This document shows positions 7,256-15,491 of a DNA stretch of 64,000 bases, one piece after another (within the stretch, counting starts at the first letter, position 1; each line of letters opens with the position of its first letter). The DNA is from Nocardioides deserti (GTDB lineage: Bacteria > Actinomycetota > Actinomycetes > Propionibacteriales > Nocardioidaceae), in contig NZ_JACMYC010000014.1 of the NCBI RefSeq assembly GCF_014266025.1, positions 1 through 64,000 of the forward strand. Reading direction: 5' to 3'. A program made the position numbers and the translations under genes. The notes beneath the pieces are model-generated. The model saw only the letters and a program-made list of their open reading frames with translations, searched no databases and was not told the origin of the DNA.

Positions 7256-8938
7256 ATGGCGGAATATGTCTTCACCCTGCGCAACGTGCGCAAGGCCCAC
7301 GGCGACAAGGTCGTCCTCGACAACGTGACCCTCTCGTTCCTGCACGGGGCGAAGATCGGCGTGGTCGGGCCGAACGGCGCCGGCAAGTCGTCGCTGCTCA
7401 AGATCATGGCCGGGCTCGACCAGCCCAACAACGGCGACGCGATCCTCGACCCCGAGGCGACGGTCGGGATGCTCCAGCAGGAGCCGCCCCTGACCGAGGG
7501 CAAGACGGTGCTCGAGAACGTCGAGGAGGCCGTCGGCGAGATCAAGGGCAAGCTCGACCGCTACAACGCGATCAGCGAGCAGATGTCCGACCCCGACGCC
7601 GACTTTGACACCCTGCTCGCCGAGATGGGCGACCTCCAGACCGACCTGGACCACGCCAACGCGTGGGACCTCGACTCGCGCCTGGACCAGGCGATGGACG
7701 CGCTGCGCTGCCCGCCGGCCGACGCGCTCGTCGACCACCTCTCCGGTGGCGAGCGGCGCCGCGTCGCGCTGTGCAAGCTGCTGCTCCAGCAGCCCGACCT
7801 GCTCCTGCTCGACGAGCCCACCAACCACCTGGACGCGGAGTCGGTGCAGTGGCTCGAGGGCCACCTGAAGACCTACCCCGGCGCCGTGCTGGCCGTCACC
7901 CACGACCGGTACTTCCTGGACAACGTCGCCGAGTGGATCGCCGAGGTGGACCGCGGCGCGATCCACGGCTACGAGGGCAACTACTCGACGTACCTCGAGA
8001 CCAAGAAGGACCGGCTCAAGATCGAGGGCCAGAAGGACGCCAAGCGCGCCAAGATGCTGGAGAAGGAGCTGGAGTGGGTCCGCTCCAACCCGAAGGCCCG
8101 GCAGGCCAAGAGCAAGTCCCGGCTGGCGCGCTACGAGGAGATGGCGGCCGAGGCCGACCGGATGCGCAAGATCGACACCTCCGAGATCAACATCCCGGCC
8201 GGTCCGCGCCTCGGTGACATCGTGCTCGAGGCCAAGGGGCTGACCAAGGGCTTCGAGGGTCGCACGCTCATGCACGACCTGTCGTTCTCGCTGCCGCGTG
8301 CCGGCATCGTGGGCGTCATCGGCCCGAACGGCGTCGGCAAGACGACGCTGTTCCGGATGATCACCGGCAACGAGGAGCCGGACAGCGGTGAGCTCACGGT
8401 CGGCCAGACGGTGAAGATCTCCTACGTCGACCAGAGCCGCGGCGGCCTGGACCCGCAGAAGAACGTCTGGGAGGTCGTCTCCGACGGCCTGGACTTCATC
8501 AAGGTCGCCAACTTCGAGATGAACTCCCGCGCCTACGTCGCGTCGTTCGGCTTCAAGGGCCCCGACCAGCAGAAGAAGGCCGGCGTGCTGTCCGGCGGCG
8601 AGCGCAACCGGCTCAACCTCGCGCTCACGCTGAAGATGGGCGGCAACCTGCTGCTGCTCGACGAGCCGACCAACGACCTCGACGTCGAGACCCTGTCCTC
8701 GCTCGAGGACGCGCTGCTCGACTTCCCGGGCTGCGCCGTGGTCACCTCCCACGACCGGTGGTTCCTCGACCGCGTCGCGACCCACATCCTGGCCTGGGAG
8801 GGCGACGGCGAGGACGAGGCCAAGTGGTTCTGGTTCGAGGGCAACTTCGCGGCCTACGAGGAGAACAAGGTCGAGCGGCTCGGCGTCGAGGCGGCTCGCC
8901 CGCACCGCGTCACGCACCGCCGCCTGACCCGCGACTGA
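7256..8938 (+). CDS. ettA: energy-dependent translational throttle protein EttA (ABC-F)
   Basis: EttA is a cytosolic ABC-F ATPase that binds the ribosomal E site and links translation to cellular energy state. The 560 residues hold two ABC domains without membrane segments: Walker A GPNGAGKSS and GPNGVGKTT, two LSGGER signatures, and Walker B segments ending LLDEPTNHLD and LLDEPTNDLD. A basic, helical linker near residues 240-290 corresponds to the P-site-tRNA interaction motif. The protein ends PHRVTHRRLTRD, as EttA does. Length and ending both match the family. The ATG at 7256 lies 8 bases after a TACGCT box, so the mRNA may be nearly leaderless. Confidence 0.96.
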   Translation: MAEYVFTLRNVRKAHGDKVVLDNVTLSFLHGAKIGVVGPNGAGKSSLLKIMAGLDQPNNGDAILDPEATVGMLQQEPPLTEGKTVLENVEEAVGEIKGKLDRYNAISEQMSDPDADFDTLLAEMGDLQTDLDHANAWDLDSRLDQAMDALRCPPADALVDHLSGGERRRVALCKLLLQQPDLLLLDEPTNHLDAESVQWLEGHLKTYPGAVLAVTHDRYFLDNVAEWIAEVDRGAIHGYEGNYSTYLETKKDRLKIEGQKDAKRAKMLEKELEWVRSNPKARQAKSKSRLARYEEMAAEADRMRKIDTSEINIPAGPRLGDIVLEAKGLTKGFEGRTLMHDLSFSLPRAGIVGVIGPNGVGKTTLFRMITGNEEPDSGELTVGQTVKISYVDQSRGGLDPQKNVWEVVSDGLDFIKVANFEMNSRAYVASFGFKGPDQQKKAGVLSGGERNRLNLALTLKMGGNLLLLDEPTNDLDVETLSSLEDALLDFPGCAVVTSHDRWFLDRVATHILAWEGDGEDEAKWFWFEGNFAAYEENKVERLGVEAARPHRVTHRRLTRD

Positions 8939-8988
8939 TGTCCTGACTCCCGGACGGGCCGCCGTCGGGCCGGTTGAGGCAGGCCACA

Positions 8989-9018
8989 CGCGGGACGTCA
9001 TAACCACGGCGTCCCGCG
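8989..9018 (+). terminator. hairpin terminator after ettA
   Basis: 9-bp perfect stem (8989-8997 cgcgggacg with 9010-9018) and a 12-base loop, 50 bases after the ettA stop. Confidence 0.55.
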
Positions 9019-9069
9019 GTCGTTGGCCACCTCGACGGGCCCCGGACCGGGGCCCTTGGGGGAGGACCC

Positions 9070-9876
9070 ATGAGGATTCGGCGATCAGCCGTCGTCAGCG
9101 CGGTCGTGGTGGTGCTGGGAGTCGCCGCCGCACTCGTGGTGGCACCGATGCTCAGCACCGGCGCGAACGGCGGGGGCGAGCAGGGACCGACGACGGTCCG
9201 CAGCACGCTGGCCGGCCAGTCCGTGCGCCTGTCGCTGCCCGGACCGGAACCCAGGGGCGTCGTCGTCTGGTTCCATGGCCAGGGCGGCAACGTCAACGAC
9301 CGCGTCGACGGCCCCTGGCTGGACGCCCTGCGGCGCAACGGCTGGGCCGTGGCCTCCTCGGAGTTCCACTCCCAGTCGTGGGGCAACGCGGCGTCGACCA
9401 AGGACACCCGGCTGCTCGTCGACTGGGCCGAGAAACAGACCGGCGCGAAGGTCCGGCTGTGGGTCTCGGGCTCGATGGGGGCCTCGATCGCACTCAACGC
9501 GCTGACGCACGGCGTACGCGCCCCGGCCTGCTGGTACGGCGTCAAGCCCGCCCTCGACCTGACGCGGATGGAGAAGGTCCCCGGCGGTCCCGGCTACATC
9601 CGCCGGGCGTACGGCGGCGGGCCGGTGCCTGCCGACCGCAACCCCATCGCGAACGTCGACCGGCTGCCGACCGACACCCGCTACCGCGTCGTGTCGTCGA
9701 AGCAGGACGAGTGGGTCGACTACGCGGAGAACACCCGGCCGCTCGTGGACCAGCTGCGCGGCCGCGGTGCCGACATCAGCCTGCTCGACGTCAAGGGCGG
9801 GCACGCCGATCCCTCGCACTGGAACGCACGGGACCTGGTGGCGTACGCCGACTCCTGCGCCGGCGGGAACGCCTGA
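9070..9876 (+). CDS. secreted or membrane-anchored alpha/beta hydrolase
   Basis: The 268-residue protein starts with a basic tip and one hydrophobic segment (about residues 7-28), a signal peptide or anchor, so it acts outside the membrane. The mature part looks like an alpha/beta hydrolase: an oxyanion-hole region WFHGQGG, a nucleophile elbow VSGSMGAS (the first Gly of the usual GxSxG is Ser), a possible acid in KQDEWVDY, and a late histidine GGHADPSHW. Substrate cannot be inferred. The ATG is preceded by GGGGGAGGA at a proper distance. The gene is monocistronic and convergent with the MarR gene. Confidence 0.7.
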   Translation: MRIRRSAVVSAVVVVLGVAAALVVAPMLSTGANGGGEQGPTTVRSTLAGQSVRLSLPGPEPRGVVVWFHGQGGNVNDRVDGPWLDALRRNGWAVASSEFHSQSWGNAASTKDTRLLVDWAEKQTGAKVRLWVSGSMGASIALNALTHGVRAPACWYGVKPALDLTRMEKVPGGPGYIRRAYGGGPVPADRNPIANVDRLPTDTRYRVVSSKQDEWVDYAENTRPLVDQLRGRGADISLLDVKGGHADPSHWNARDLVAYADSCAGGNA

Positions 9877-9910
9877 TCCGTCGCGCGGGACCGCCTGCCC
9901 GACGCCGCGG

Positions 9911-10402
9911 TCAGGGGTGCCGGATCTCCATCTCGGGGTGAGCGGTCACCAGGTGGTCGCTGACCGCGCCCATGACCCGGCCGAGGGCGGCGAAGTCCTC
10001 CTCGCTGGCGAGGTCGACGAGGTGCTCGCGCACCCCGCGGACGTGCACCGGCGCCGCGCGGCGCAGCAGGTCCATGCCCTTGTCGGTGAGCGTGGCGACG
10101 ATGCCGCGGCCGTCCTCCGGCGAGCTGGAGCGCCGGACGAGACCGGCCTTCTCCATCCGCGCTACCGTGTGGGTGACCCGGCTGCGGCTGTGCGCGAGGG
10201 CGTCGGCCAGCTGGGCCATGCGCATCTGGCCGTCCCGCTCGGAGAGCCGCACGAGGATCTCGTACTCGGTCAGCGAGATGTCGAAGTCGCGGCGGAGGTC
10301 GTCGTCGAGGCGGTCGAAGAGCAGCGTCGTGCCCATCACGAGGGAGCGCCAGGACCACTGCTGTCCGGCGTCGAGCCACCGGGGTTCGCCTTGCTGTGCC
10401 AC
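9911..10402 (-). CDS. MarR-family transcriptional regulator
   Basis: The 163-residue protein has the MarR layout: an N-terminal dimerisation helix, a winged helix-turn-helix at about residues 50-115 (MRMAQLADALAHSRSRVTHT then the wing SSSPEDGRGIVATL), and C-terminal dimerisation helices. Such proteins usually repress a neighbouring gene and release DNA on binding a phenolic ligand. It is divergent from the winged-helix protein gene at 10478 with a 75-base spacer, so it may control itself and that gene. No ligand can be assigned. Confidence 0.9.
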   Translation of the reverse strand: MAQQGEPRWLDAGQQWSWRSLVMGTTLLFDRLDDDLRRDFDISLTEYEILVRLSERDGQMRMAQLADALAHSRSRVTHTVARMEKAGLVRRSSSPEDGRGIVATLTDKGMDLLRRAAPVHVRGVREHLVDLASEEDFAALGRVMGAVSDHLVTAHPEMEIRHP

Positions 10403-10477
10403 GGGATCACTCTAGGGCCGGAAGGCCCCCGCGCCGCGCACGCCCGCACCGTCGGCGGGCTGGTGCACGATGACGAC

Positions 10478-11605
10478 ATGGCCCCAGCCGTCACCCGCGA
10501 CGCCGTGCTCCGCCGCCGCGTGCGCGCCCAGCAGCTCGACCGGACCGCCGGCCCGGACGGACCGCACCGGGACGCCACCGTGCTGGACCTGGGCGTGCAG
10601 GACACCGGACCCGACGGCGCGCGGTGGGCGCTCGCGCTGCGCGGGGCGACGACGACCTACGACGAGCGCGTGCTGGCCTGGACGTTGCGCGGCGCGCCGC
10701 ACCTCTACCGTCGCGTGGAGGTCGCCGAGGTCGCGGCCGCGACCGCGCCGTGGTCGGAGCAGGACGCCGCCAAGCGGATCTTCGACGCCAGCAAGCCGCT
10801 GCGGGCGGCCGGCGTCCCGGTCCTCGACGCGCTCGACGAGGTCGGTCGCGTCATGCGCGAGGTGGTGACCGGGCCGACGGTGAAGGGGCAGGTCTCGGGT
10901 GCGCTGACCGAGCGGCTGTCGGCGCCGTACCTGCGCGAGTGCCGGCCGTGCCAGGCCGTCCACTCCCACGAGCAGACCTTCCGGCTCGCGGCGCTGCGGG
11001 TCGGGCTCGAGCTGGAGCCGGGGACCTCCCCGCCGGTCCTGCGTCCGGTGCCCGGCTGGCGCGGCCGGGCCGGGCACGTCCCGGAGCACCTCGACGTCGT
11101 GCGGGCCCTGCTGCGCCTGCTCGGTCCTGCCACACCCCAGGAGGTCGCGGCATACGTCGACGCGCCGGTGCGCGACGTCCGCGCGCGCTGGCCGGAGGAC
11201 GCCGTGGACGTGCAGGTCGACGGCGTGACCCGCAGCCTGCTGGCCGCCGACCTCGACGCGCTGCTCGCCGCGGAGGACCCCGACGCCGGTCCCGACCCGG
11301 GCGCCGTCCGGTTGCTGGGACCGTTCGACCTGTTCCTGCAGGGACGTGACCGCGAGCTGGTCGTGCCCGACGCGGACGCCCGCAAGGACCTCTGGCGCGT
11401 GCTGGGCCGCCCCGGCGGGCTGCTCGTCGGGCACGAGGTCGTCGGCACCTGGCGGCCGCGCACCGCCGGGCGGCGGTTGCGGCTCCAGGTGACGGTGTGG
11501 GACGGCAGCGAGCTCGGCGCCGACGTACGTCGTGCGCTGGAGCAGGAAGCAGAACGCCTGGCCACGTTCCGTGGCCAGGCGTTCGCGGGGTTCGTCGAGG
11601 ACTGA
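10478..11605 (+). CDS. winged-helix DNA-binding domain protein (HTH_42/AlkX type)
   Basis: The 375-residue protein looks like the actinobacterial 'winged helix DNA-binding domain-containing' family (PF06224), related to the YcaQ/AlkX DNA-repair glycosylases. Points of resemblance are an early VLRRRVRAQQLD segment, a GATTTYDERVLAWTLRGAPH region, a mid-protein ATPQEVAAYVDAPV helix-turn-helix-like element, and LLGPFDLFLQGRDRELVVPD towards the end. Repair activity is inferred from the family only. The ATG at 10478 is used; a nearby CACGAT box ends 6 bases before it. The stop is one base from the convergent thiolase stop, so there is no room for a terminator. Confidence 0.7.
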   Translation: MAPAVTRDAVLRRRVRAQQLDRTAGPDGPHRDATVLDLGVQDTGPDGARWALALRGATTTYDERVLAWTLRGAPHLYRRVEVAEVAAATAPWSEQDAAKRIFDASKPLRAAGVPVLDALDEVGRVMREVVTGPTVKGQVSGALTERLSAPYLRECRPCQAVHSHEQTFRLAALRVGLELEPGTSPPVLRPVPGWRGRAGHVPEHLDVVRALLRLLGPATPQEVAAYVDAPVRDVRARWPEDAVDVQVDGVTRSLLAADLDALLAAEDPDAGPDPGAVRLLGPFDLFLQGRDRELVVPDADARKDLWRVLGRPGGLLVGHEVVGTWRPRTAGRRLRLQVTVWDGSELGADVRRALEQEAERLATFRGQAFAGFVED

Positions 11606-11606
11606 G

Positions 11607-12821
11607 TCAGATCCGCTCGAGGATCATCGCCATGCCCTGACCGCCGCCGACGCACATGGTGATGAGGCCGGTGGTCTTGTCGTGCCAGTCGAGCGAGTTG
11701 AGCATGGTGTTCTGCAGGCGCGCGCCGGTCATGCCGAACGGGTGGCCGACCGCGATCGCGCCGCCGTTGACGTTGAGCCGGTCGATGTCGATGCCGAGGT
11801 CCTGGTAGGACGGCACGACCTGCGCCGCGAACGCCTCGTTGATCTCGACCAGGTCGATGTCACCGATGGTCATGCCGGCGTTCTTCAGCGCGTTCTTGGT
11901 CGCCTCGACCGGCCCCATGCCCATGATCTCGGGGGAGAGGCCCGAGACGCCGGTGGAGACGATGCGGGCCAGCGGAGTCACGCCCAGCTCGGCGGCCTTG
12001 GTGTCGGACATGATGATGACCGCCGCGGCGCCGTCGTTGAGGGCGCAGCAGTTCGCGGCGGTCACGACGCCGTCGGGCCGGAAGACCGGCTTGAGGTCCT
12101 TCACCGCGTCGTACGTGACGCCCGCGCGCGGGCCGTCGTCGGTCGAGACCACGGTGCCGTCGGGGGTGGTGACCGGGGTGATCTCGCGCGCCCAGAATCC
12201 GTCGTTGATGGCCTTCTCGGCGAGGTTCTGCGAGCGGACGCCGAACTCGTCGAGCTCCTGGCGGGAGAGGCCGCGCTGCTTGGCGACGTTCTCGGCGGTC
12301 TGGCCCATCGCGATGTAGATGTCGGGGAGCAGGCCGTCCTCGCGCGGGTCGTGCCAGCCCACGCCGCCCTCGGCGGTCTTCTTGGTGCGCTCCTGCGCCT
12401 CCGCGAACTTGGGGTTGTGGGTGTCGGGCCAGTGGTCCGAGGTGCCCTTCGCGAAGCGGGAGACCGTCTCGACACCGGCCGAGATGAACACGTCGCCCTC
12501 ACCGGCCTTGATCGCGTGGAACGCCATCCGGCTGGTCTGCACCGACGAGGAGCAGTAGCGGGTGATCGTGGCGCCCGGGACCTGGTCGTAGCCCATGAGC
12601 ACGTTGACGATGCGCGCCATGTTGTTGCCCGACTCGCCGCCGGGGAGGCCGCAGCCGAGGTAGTGGTCGTCGATGGTCGTGGGGTCGAGCTCGGGGATCT
12701 TGTCGAGCGCCGCCTGGACGATGGTCGCGGTGAGGTCGTCGGGACGGAGGTCCTTCAGCGACCCCTTGTTCGCGCGGCCGATGGGGGAACGCGTCGCGGA
12801 GACGATGACGGCTTCGGGCAT
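11607..12821 (-). CDS. acetyl-CoA C-acyltransferase (thiolase)
   Basis: The 404-residue protein would carry out thiolytic cleavage of 3-ketoacyl-CoA (beta-oxidation) or the reverse condensation. Catalytic residues are in place: the acyl-accepting Cys90 (RYCSSSVQ), His360 (VGHPFGMTGARL) and the general-base Cys390 (MCVGGGQG). The usual CSSG has Ser in place of Gly here. Length and ending fit FadA-type thiolases. It starts with ATG at 12821 behind a GGAG ribosome site. It is divergent from a thioesterase gene 68 bases away, which suggests joint control of acyl-CoA metabolism. Chain-length preference is not visible. Confidence 0.93.
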   Translation of the reverse strand: MPEAVIVSATRSPIGRANKGSLKDLRPDDLTATIVQAALDKIPELDPTTIDDHYLGCGLPGGESGNNMARIVNVLMGYDQVPGATITRYCSSSVQTSRMAFHAIKAGEGDVFISAGVETVSRFAKGTSDHWPDTHNPKFAEAQERTKKTAEGGVGWHDPREDGLLPDIYIAMGQTAENVAKQRGLSRQELDEFGVRSQNLAEKAINDGFWAREITPVTTPDGTVVSTDDGPRAGVTYDAVKDLKPVFRPDGVVTAANCCALNDGAAAVIIMSDTKAAELGVTPLARIVSTGVSGLSPEIMGMGPVEATKNALKNAGMTIGDIDLVEINEAFAAQVVPSYQDLGIDIDRLNVNGGAIAVGHPFGMTGARLQNTMLNSLDWHDKTTGLITMCVGGGQGMAMILERI

Positions 12822-12889
12822 GCAGGTACTCCGATCTCGGGTGATGTGCCGACTCAGCCTAGATCAGGAGCGGCTGACAGGATCGGGAC

Positions 12890-13750
12890 GTGCGTCACGT
12901 CTACGAGTGCCCCGTCCGCTGGGGCGACCAGGACCTGCTGGGCCACGTCAACAACGTGGTCTACGTCGACTACCTCCAGGAGGCGCGGGTCGACATGCTG
13001 CGCACCCACGGGCGGTCGCAGACCGAGGACCTCGCCGAGGGCGTGGTCGTGGTGCGCAACGACGTGGGCTACCGGGCGCCGCTGTTCTTCGACTTCCGTC
13101 CGGTGCGCATCGAGTGCTGGGTCACCGAGCTGCGCGCCGCGACGTTCACGCTGGCCTACGAGGTCTTCCACGAGCGGCCCGACGGCTCCCGGAAGATCTA
13201 CCTCCAGGCCTCGACGGTGCTGACGCCCTACGTGTTCGCCGAGGAGCGGCCGCGCCGGCTCACCGCCGCGGAGCGCGAGACGCTCGCGGCGTACCTCGAG
13301 CCGACCGAGCCGGCGGCGCGGGTGCCCGTCACCGAGCGGCCCGTCACCGCCGGCCACTACCCGGTGCAGGTCCGGTTCTCCGACGTCGACGTCTACCGCC
13401 ACGTCAACAACGTGACGTACTTCGAGTACTTCCAGGAAGCACGCATCCACTACTTCCACGGGATCTGGCAGGAGGCGTCGCGGACCGCGCCGCAGCCGCT
13501 GCTCGTGATCGCGCGCAAGGAGGTGGACTACCGCGTGCCGGTGCTGCACCGTCCCGAGCCGTACGACGCGTGGTCCTGGATCTCCCGGGTCGGCAACACG
13601 TCGTTCGACGTCCGGTCCGAGCTGTGCGACGGCGACACGGTGCTGGCCCGCGCGCACACCACGGTGGTCGTCGTCGACCCGGACGCGCAGCGGCCGACGC
13701 CGCCGGAGCCGGCGTTCCGCGACGCGCTGGTCGCGGCGCTGCAGGACTGA
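12890..13750 (+). CDS. acyl-CoA thioesterase, tandem hotdog domains
   Basis: The 286-residue protein contains two 4HBT-like hotdog domains, each with the same signature: WGDQDLLGHVNNVVYVDYLQEAR near residue 10 and SDVDVYRHVNNVTYFEYFQEAR near residue 165. The Asp and HVNN segments are typical of YbgC/FadM-type thioesterases, which hydrolyse acyl-CoA in the cytoplasm. Single-domain family members dimerise, so this is effectively a fused dimer. The GTG at 12890 lies 7 bases after CAGGAT, consistent with a leaderless transcript. It is divergent from the thiolase gene. Confidence 0.88.
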   Translation: MRHVYECPVRWGDQDLLGHVNNVVYVDYLQEARVDMLRTHGRSQTEDLAEGVVVVRNDVGYRAPLFFDFRPVRIECWVTELRAATFTLAYEVFHERPDGSRKIYLQASTVLTPYVFAEERPRRLTAAERETLAAYLEPTEPAARVPVTERPVTAGHYPVQVRFSDVDVYRHVNNVTYFEYFQEARIHYFHGIWQEASRTAPQPLLVIARKEVDYRVPVLHRPEPYDAWSWISRVGNTSFDVRSELCDGDTVLARAHTTVVVVDPDAQRPTPPEPAFRDALVAALQD

Positions 13751-13760
13751 GTCCTCCGCG

Positions 13761-13800
13761 GGCCGGGCTGAGCCGGGCTGAGCCGGGCTGCCCCGGGCTG
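13761..13800. repeat. four 10-base tandem repeats
   Basis: Units of (a/g/c)(g/c)ccgggctg occur four times head to tail just after the thioesterase stop. A GC-rich inverted repeat (ccggccgaggccgg, 13803-13816) follows and may act as terminator between convergent genes. Confidence 0.6.
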
Positions 13801-13821
13801 CCCCGGCCGAGGCCGGCCGGG

Positions 13822-14403
13822 TCAGGTGGTCGGCTGGGTGCTGGTCGTGACCTCGGGGCCGGCGTCGAGCAGACCGAGGCCGCGCAACCGCCGCAGGCCG
13901 CGGTGGCGCGCGACGCGCACGGCGACCGCGCTGATGCCCAACGCGCGGGACGTCGCCTCGACGTCGAGACCCACGACCTCCAGGCAGCCGATCACGTCGC
14001 GCTCGCGCGGGGGCAGCTGCGCCAGGACCTGTCGCACCCAGTCCTTCCCGACCAGGTAGGCCTCGGGCGCGTCGACGGGCTCGTGGGCCTCGTGGACGTC
14101 GTCCTCACCGACCGGGTCCGTGCGCCGCCGGTCGGTCTTGCGGCGCGCGTTCAGTCCGAGGTTGCGGGCGATGCCGAACAGCCAGCCCGCGAACTGCTCA
14201 CCCGTCCCGGTGAACTCGTGGATCTTCGTCGCCGCCGTCAGCCACGCCTCGCTCGCGACGTCCTCGGCCGCCATCGCCGAGTCGCCGGAGGGTCGCACCT
14301 GGAGCCAGACCACGAGCCGGCCGCCGTGCTCGACGTACAGCTCGCGCCAGGCGTCCTGGTCACCGCGCTTCGCGCGCTCGATCAGCTCGTCGTCGGCGTC
14401 CAA
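13822..14403 (-). CDS. ECF RNA polymerase sigma factor
   Basis: The 193-residue protein has the two-domain ECF layout. Region 2 (about residues 8-85) includes ELIERAKRGDQDAWRELY and the FAGWLFGIARNLGLNARRK segment; region 4 (about residues 125-180) includes LPPRERDVIGCLEVVGLDVE and a helix-turn-helix. The start used is TTG at 14403, overlapping by 22 bases the 3' end of the upstream Gly/Asn-rich membrane protein gene; no in-frame ATG or GTG is visible nearby. The sigma gene is thus second in the pair, whereas in most ECF pairs it is first and the anti-sigma gene follows. Target promoters are unknown. Confidence 0.88.
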   Translation of the reverse strand: MDADDELIERAKRGDQDAWRELYVEHGGRLVVWLQVRPSGDSAMAAEDVASEAWLTAATKIHEFTGTGEQFAGWLFGIARNLGLNARRKTDRRRTDPVGEDDVHEAHEPVDAPEAYLVGKDWVRQVLAQLPPRERDVIGCLEVVGLDVEATSRALGISAVAVRVARHRGLRRLRGLGLLDAGPEVTTSTQPTT

Positions 14404-15290
14404 CCACGGTCCCCGTTGGTCGAGCCGCCCTTGCCGCCGTTGCCCTGCCCGTTGCCGCCACCCTGGTTGCCCGGGTCGTCCGGGGTCGCACCGCCCGCGT
14501 TGCCCGCGTTGCCGCTGCCGGGGCCGCCCTGGGCGTTCCCGCTCCCGTTCCCTGGGCTGCCGTCGTCGGGGGCGGGGTTGCCGGGATGCCCGCTGCCCTG
14601 GCCACCGCTGTTGCCCTGGCCGTTGTTCGCCGGGTTGCCCGTGCCGGGGCCCTGCCCGTTGGACTGGCCGCCGCCCTGTCCCTGGCCGAGGCCGGGGTTG
14701 CTGCCGGGGCCGTTCCCGTTCCCGTTCCCGTTCCCGTTCCCGTTCCCCGGTCCGTTTCCGGGGCCGTTTCCGGAGCCGTTGCCGAGCCCGGGCGGGGTGA
14801 CCGAGGTGGGGACGGGGGAGGGCAGCGTGCCGGACTGGCCCGGCGCGTCGCCGGACTGGCCGGGTGCCTCGGGTGCGCCGCCCCCGTCCGACGACGACGC
14901 GGCGGCAGAGGGTGAGCGGGAGGGCCGGGTGCTCGGCCCACCGTCGCCGCCGGAGCGCGTGTCATCGGGCTCGGACGCGCCGGACCCGTCGGGGACGCCC
15001 GGCACGTCGCTCGGTGCCTCGCTCGGGACGTGGGTCGGCGCCTGGGTCGGGGGAGGGGCCTCGGGGGCCGACCGTTGCTGCTCGACCACCGCGGCGATGG
15101 CGGCGCCGCTGCCCGCGAGCGCGAGGACGGTGCCCGCCACGACGCTCGTGCGGATCCACGGGGACCGACCGGCGGGTGCGGCCGCGGGTGCCGACGCGGC
15201 GGCGAGGTTCGCGAGACGGGTCATGAAGGCGTCGTCGGGCTCGACCGCCGGCGGGTCCACCCGCAGCCGGTCCGTCCTGGGTCGTGCCAT
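14382..15290 (-). CDS. single-pass membrane protein with Gly/Asn-rich exported domain
   Basis: The 302-residue protein has a cytoplasmic head of ~45 residues (including PDDAFMTRLANLAAAS), one transmembrane helix (about residues 48-66) and a long, disordered extracytoplasmic tail. The tail is first Pro/Ser/Thr-rich, then almost pure Gly, Asn, Pro and Gln with GNGNGN runs. ATG at 15290 is preceded by GGAGG. Because it is coupled to the ECF sigma gene and has the topology of a membrane-bound sensor, an anti-sigma role is plausible. No ZAS-type zinc motif is seen, so this stays an inference. The tail might attach to, or sense, the cell wall. Confidence 0.68.
   Translation of the reverse strand: MARPRTDRLRVDPPAVEPDDAFMTRLANLAAASAPAAAPAGRSPWIRTSVVAGTVLALAGSGAAIAAVVEQQRSAPEAPPPTQAPTHVPSEAPSDVPGVPDGSGASEPDDTRSGGDGGPSTRPSRSPSAAASSSDGGGAPEAPGQSGDAPGQSGTLPSPVPTSVTPPGLGNGSGNGPGNGPGNGNGNGNGNGNGPGSNPGLGQGQGGGQSNGQGPGTGNPANNGQGNSGGQGSGHPGNPAPDDGSPGNGSGNAQGGPGSGNAGNAGGATPDDPGNQGGGNGQGNGGKGGSTNGDRGWTPTTS
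14711..14746 (-). repeat. hexanucleotide repeat (cgttcc)6 inside coding sequence
   Basis: Six perfect copies of cgttcc on the + strand, read on the minus strand as alternating Gly-Asn codons. Imperfect copies continue to ~14785. Slippage would change tail length by two residues without breaking the frame. Confidence 0.85.
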
Positions 15291-15479
15291 GCGCCGCCTC
15301 CGTCCAGGTCGAACGGTAGCGCCCGAACGCGCCACCGTGCGGAGCCCCTGCGCCCTGCATGGCGCGACAGGCGCGGTGCTCCACCGCTTCTTGTCGCGAG
15401 CCCTGTCCGGCGTTACAACCACCGCATGTCGACGACCGGGTCGTCATGTGACGTCCGCGGGTGGCGGAGCGGAGGACGC

Positions 15480-15485
15480 TAGGGT
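15480..15485 (+). promoter_or_regulatory. -10 box (TAGGGT), leaderless start of acyltransferase gene
   Basis: TAGGGT ends 6 bases before the GTG at 15492. The preceding 200-base divergent region also holds a short inverted repeat (gacgac-cgg-gtcgtc, near 15433-15447). Confidence 0.55.
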
Positions 15486-15491
15486 CCGGCC

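Noticed and set aside
13822..14403. A longer sigma factor starting upstream of the TTG codon
   Set aside because: The only in-frame codons just upstream (W, P, G, R, Q, D) are not starts. The TTG gives a normal ECF region 2 N-terminus.
14707..14790. Short-period repeats considered as a CRISPR array
   Set aside because: Six-base units with no spacers, inside a coding sequence, and no cas genes in the window.
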